Assembly: GCA_025454185.1 (NCBI GenBank)
Contig: JALOOY010000039.1
Location: 1 to 8,633 of the forward strand
DNA length: 8,633 nt
Reading direction: 5' to 3'
Origin: Thermodesulfobacteriota bacterium
GTDB taxonomy: Bacteria > Desulfobacterota > RBG-13-43-22
Shown here in pieces: positions 7,071 through 8,633 of this stretch. How positions within the stretch are numbered: position 1 is the stretch's first letter; each line of letters starts with the position of its first letter. The notes beneath the pieces are model-generated. The model made no database searches. It worked only from the letters and a program-made list of their open reading frames with translations, and was not told where the DNA came from. The position numbers were made by a program, and so were the translations under genes.

Positions 7071-7099
7071 AAGCCAAAAATTTTTGAAATTTTTGGCTT
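7071..7099 (-). promoter_or_regulatory. Perfect 13-bp inverted repeat abutting the SD of the membrane-fusion gene
   Basis: AAGCCAAAAATTT (7071-7083) and AAATTTTTGGCTT (7087-7099) are perfect inverted repeats with a three-base loop. On the minus strand the hairpin ends one base before AGGAG (7070-7066), the SD for the TTG start at 7058. It may limit ribosome access, or act as a DNA operator in the divergent intergenic region. The half-site resembles that of 770-803. Confidence 0.6.
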
Positions 7100-7124
7100 G
7101 ATATTTAATCGTAACAGATGAAGA

Positions 7125-7154
7125 TTGCAAGCGCAAACTGCTTTATCGTACAAT
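7125..7154 (+). promoter_or_regulatory. Candidate promoter of archease, implying a leaderless or very short leader mRNA
   Basis: TTGCAA (7125-7130, four of six matches) and TACAAT (7149-7154, five of six) are 18 bases apart. Initiation six to seven bases after TACAAT would fall at or next to the ATG at 7161. The absence of any SD before that ATG agrees with leaderless translation. Confidence 0.33.
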
Positions 7155-7160
7155 GAACTC

Positions 7161-7589
7161 ATGGCCGCGAAAACCAAACCGTACCGTCTGATCGATCACT
7201 CGGGAGACCTGGGGCTGGAGGTGCGGGGAGACGATTTCCCCGGCCTGTTGGTCAACGCCGCCTGGGCCTTCACGGATATCCTGGTGGACGCGCCGCAGGT
7301 TCGAGCCCACCGGGTGCAGGACATCACGGTGGAGGCCCCGGACCGGGAAGCCTTGCTGGCGGCCTGGCTGGGGGAACTCCTGTATTTATTCGACGCCCGC
7401 GGCCTGGTGTTCGGCCGTTTCGAAATTCGGGAATGGACCGAACAAAAGCTCACGGCCCGGGCCTGGGGAGAGCCGTTCAATCCGGACCGGCACGGATTCA
7501 AGCAGGGCGTCAAGGCCGTGACCTATCATCAACTTCAAATTCGCCGGACAGCGAAAGGCTGGCGGGCGAGGGTGATTTTTGACATATAA
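7161..7589 (+). CDS. Archease, RtcB activation factor
   Basis: This 142-residue protein is a full-length archease. In known systems archease speeds RtcB guanylation and lets the RNA ligase turn over. The family marks are RLIDHSGDLGLEVRG (residues 9-23, the counterpart of DHTADIxIEVRG), WLGELLYLFDARGLVF (69-84), VKAVTYHQL (117-125) and the C-terminal VIFDI. The acidic residues D12, D16 and D141 occupy the usual metal-binding positions. It is a small cytosolic protein. ATG 7161 gives the standard N-terminus, close to the first strand. An in-frame TTG at 7125 would add 12 unconserved residues; neither has a good SD. The next gene on the same strand is rtcB, 147 bases downstream, so the enzyme and its activator form a functional pair even though the spacer is long and repeat-bearing. 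Confidence 0.93.
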   Translation: MAAKTKPYRLIDHSGDLGLEVRGDDFPGLLVNAAWAFTDILVDAPQVRAHRVQDITVEAPDREALLAAWLGELLYLFDARGLVFGRFEIREWTEQKLTARAWGEPFNPDRHGFKQGVKAVTYHQLQIRRTAKGWRARVIFDI

Positions 7590-7593
7590 AAGA

Positions 7594-7632
7594 CGAACAT
7601 CGAACATCGAACGTCCAACATCGAACATCGAA
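7594..7632. repeat. 7-bp tandem repeat (CGAACAT), about 5.6 units
   Basis: The units are CGAACAT, CGAACAT, CGAACGT, CCAACAT, CGAACAT and a partial CGAA, in perfect seven-base register. The array starts four bases after the archease stop and lies in the archease-rtcB spacer. It is non-coding; translated on the minus strand it gives the spurious peptide MFDVGRSMFDV. It resembles simple repeats found between genes, and copy number may vary. Confidence 0.85.
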
Positions 7633-7637
7633 GTTGT

Positions 7638-7661
7638 GGCACAGTCGCCCCCGGCTGTGCC
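7638..7661. repeat. 7-bp inverted repeat in the archease-rtcB spacer
   Basis: GGCACAG (7638-7644) and CTGTGCC (7655-7661) pair perfectly across a C-rich 10-base loop. No T-run follows, so termination is unlikely to be strong. It could be a decayed palindromic repeat or an RNA processing hairpin between the two genes. Confidence 0.45.
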
Positions 7662-7683
7662 CTTATGGTGAACATTTTCAGGC

Positions 7684-7725
7684 TTTGCGGGCGCCCGTCC
7701 CGGCGATAGGATTCAAGCCCGCAAA
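7684..7725 (+). promoter_or_regulatory. Hairpin directly upstream of the rtcB ribosome binding site
   Basis: TTTGCGGGC (7684-7692) and GCCCGCAAA (7717-7725) form a perfect 9-bp stem with a 24-base loop. The 3' arm ends two bases before the SD GGAGG (7727-7731). This placement suits control of translation initiation or protection of the mRNA 5' region, but no known riboswitch class is recognised. Confidence 0.5.
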
Positions 7726-7736
7726 TGGAGGAAACC

Positions 7737-8633
7737 ATGACGGACAAGATAAAAACGGAACGAATCGATCCCTGCCGGGTTCGCATCCCCCGGGAAGGCA
7801 AGATGCGCACCGACGGGCTGGTCTTTGCTTCCGAGGCGCTGCTGACCGACATCCGCCAGGACCAGAGCCTGAACCAGGTGGCCAACGTGGCCTGGCTCCC
7901 AGGCATTGTGGGCAACTCCCTGGCCATGCCGGACATCCACTGGGGCTACGGGTTCCCCATCGGGGGGGTGGCGGCCTTCGATCTGCGTCAGGGGGTGGTT
8001 TCCCCGGGGGGGGTGGGCTACGACATCAACTGAGGGGTGCGGCTGCTGCGCTCCGGGTTGAGCCGCACGGATATTCAGGGACAGATGAAGGAAATCGTCG
8101 AGGCCCTGTTTCGCAACATTCCCTCCGGTGTGGGGTCCCACCGCAAGGACCTGAAGCTGTCTCCGAAAGACCGGGAAAAGGTCCTCCTCCAGGGGGCCCG
8201 CTGGGCCGTCCGGCAGGGGTATGGATCCGACCGGGACCTGGAGCACATTGAGGAGACGGGGTGCCTCGAGGGGGCCCGGCCCGACCTGGTCTCCGACCGG
8301 GCCCTGGAGCGAGGCAAGGACCAGTTGGGGACCCTCGGTTCGGGCAACCATTTCGTGGAAGTGGGTTATGTGGAAACGGTTTATGATGCGGCGGCCGCCC
8401 GGGCCCTGGGGCTCTGGGAAGACCAGGTGACGGTGATCGTCCATACCGGTTCCAGAGGCCTGGGACACCAGGTCTGTGACGACTACATCAAGAAACTGCT
8501 CAAGGCCGCGACCAAGTATGCCATCGAACTGCCGGACCGGCAATTGTGCTGCGCCCCCATTCAATCCCCGGAGGGAGAGGAATACTTAGGGGCCATGGCC
8601 GCGGCCGCCAACTTCGCCTTCGCCAACCGCCAG
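7737..8633 (+). CDS. rtcB: RtcB RNA-splicing ligase, selenocysteine at in-frame UGA, 3'-truncated by window
   Basis: RtcB joins RNA 2',3'-cyclic phosphate (or 3'-phosphate) ends to 5'-OH ends using GTP and Mn(II). ATG 7737 is preferred over ATG 7725 because GGAGG (7727-7731) lies five bases upstream. The frame has one TGA, codon 99 (8031-8033), in GGVGYDIN-U-GVRLL, where the family has its invariant metal-bridging Cys (Cys98 in Pyrococcus horikoshii). It then stays open to the window end. Other expected ligands are present: D96, N204 and H205 in LGSGNHFVEV, and H236 in HTGSRGLGHQVCDDY; EYLGAMAAAANFAFANRQ closes the visible part. The family is about 480 residues long, so roughly 180 residues, including the histidine that accepts GMP, lie outside the window. 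Reading UGA as selenocysteine is inference, supported by its exact position, the intact downstream frame and a stem-loop just after it. A nonsense mutation or sequencing error is the alternative. Confidence 0.9.
8037..8068 (+). promoter_or_regulatory. Putative bacterial SECIS element in rtcB
   Basis: Starting three bases after the UGA, GTGCGGCT (8037-8044) pairs perfectly with AGCCGCAC (8061-8068). A competing fold pairs 8047-8053 with 8060-8067 (seven pairs, C8064 bulged). It has a six-base apical loop CGGGTT, a G in the second loop position, and 20 bases between the UGA and the loop. The second fold fits the general bacterial SECIS pattern better (short stem, early loop G, loop about 16-37 bases after the UGA). 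No SelB binding can be shown from sequence. Confidence 0.55.

Noticed and set aside
7386..7628. Minus-strand frame beginning MFDVGRSMFDV
   Set aside because: The peptide comes from translating the 7-bp tandem repeat and then runs antisense through archease.
7594..7632. CRISPR-like array
   Set aside because: The units are seven bases long and directly adjacent, with no spacers; it is a simple tandem repeat.
8031..8033. The TGA in rtcB as an ordinary nonsense mutation (pseudogene)
   Set aside because: It falls exactly on the invariant metal-ligand Cys codon, both flanking parts keep intact family motifs, and no other lesion is seen in 299 codons. It cannot be fully excluded without genome context, so it is kept as the named alternative.
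7713..8564. 283-aa minus-strand open frame over rtcB
   Set aside because: It is antisense to clearly conserved RtcB motifs, and its own translation shows no known family.
8085..8633. Separate gene starting at the in-frame ATG 8085
   Set aside because: The frame is continuous with the upstream RtcB part, the SD is weak, and a protein starting here would lack the GGVGYDIN active-site segment.

Overview
The window is a GC-rich bacterial chromosomal segment with compact genes, strong Shine-Dalgarno (SD) sites and dispersed palindromic repeats. The repeat type, the 3-hydroxybutyryl-CoA dehydrogenase and the apparent selenocysteine codon would all suit an anaerobic Desulfobacterota (former Deltaproteobacteria). 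That placement is inference from gene content; no rRNA or other taxonomic marker is present.

Layout. Positions 3-575 (+) encode a full-length YqgE/AlgH-family protein. Positions 576-830 are non-coding and hold a 75-bp dispersed palindromic repeat, a candidate promoter and an AT-rich inverted repeat. Positions 831-1337 (+) encode an unrecognised small helical protein. It faces a two-gene minus-strand unit: an unrecognised 225-aa protein ending in QLRLF-E (2702-2025), then a metallo-beta-lactamase-fold hydrolase (2015-1359). Divergent from that unit, 2841-3701 (+) is a textbook 3-hydroxybutyryl-CoA dehydrogenase with its own promoter, SD and intrinsic terminator. After a second copy of the dispersed repeat comes another minus-strand pair: a polytopic membrane protein fused to a spermidine-synthase-like domain (7058-4593), followed by an isochorismatase-family cysteine hydrolase (4528-3971). 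Divergent from that pair, on the plus strand, are archease (7161-7589) and the RNA ligase RtcB (7737 to beyond the window end).

The most important observation concerns rtcB. Its reading frame contains one TGA (8031-8033), placed exactly where the family has its invariant metal-bridging cysteine (GGVGYDIN-C-GVRLL). The frame continues uninterrupted for 200 more codons and carries the other RtcB motifs. A GC-rich stem-loop begins three bases after the TGA, as a bacterial SECIS element would. The best reading is a selenoprotein RtcB with selenocysteine at residue 99, in the active site of an RNA ligase, encoded next to its activation partner archease. A conventional gene caller would split or pseudogenise this gene.

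Secondary items are AT-rich hairpins in front of two genes (one abutting the SD of the membrane-fusion gene), a 7-bp tandem repeat and a 9-bp hairpin in the archease-rtcB spacer, a possible sliding-clamp-binding C-terminus on the 225-aa protein, and a possibly leaderless archease transcript.
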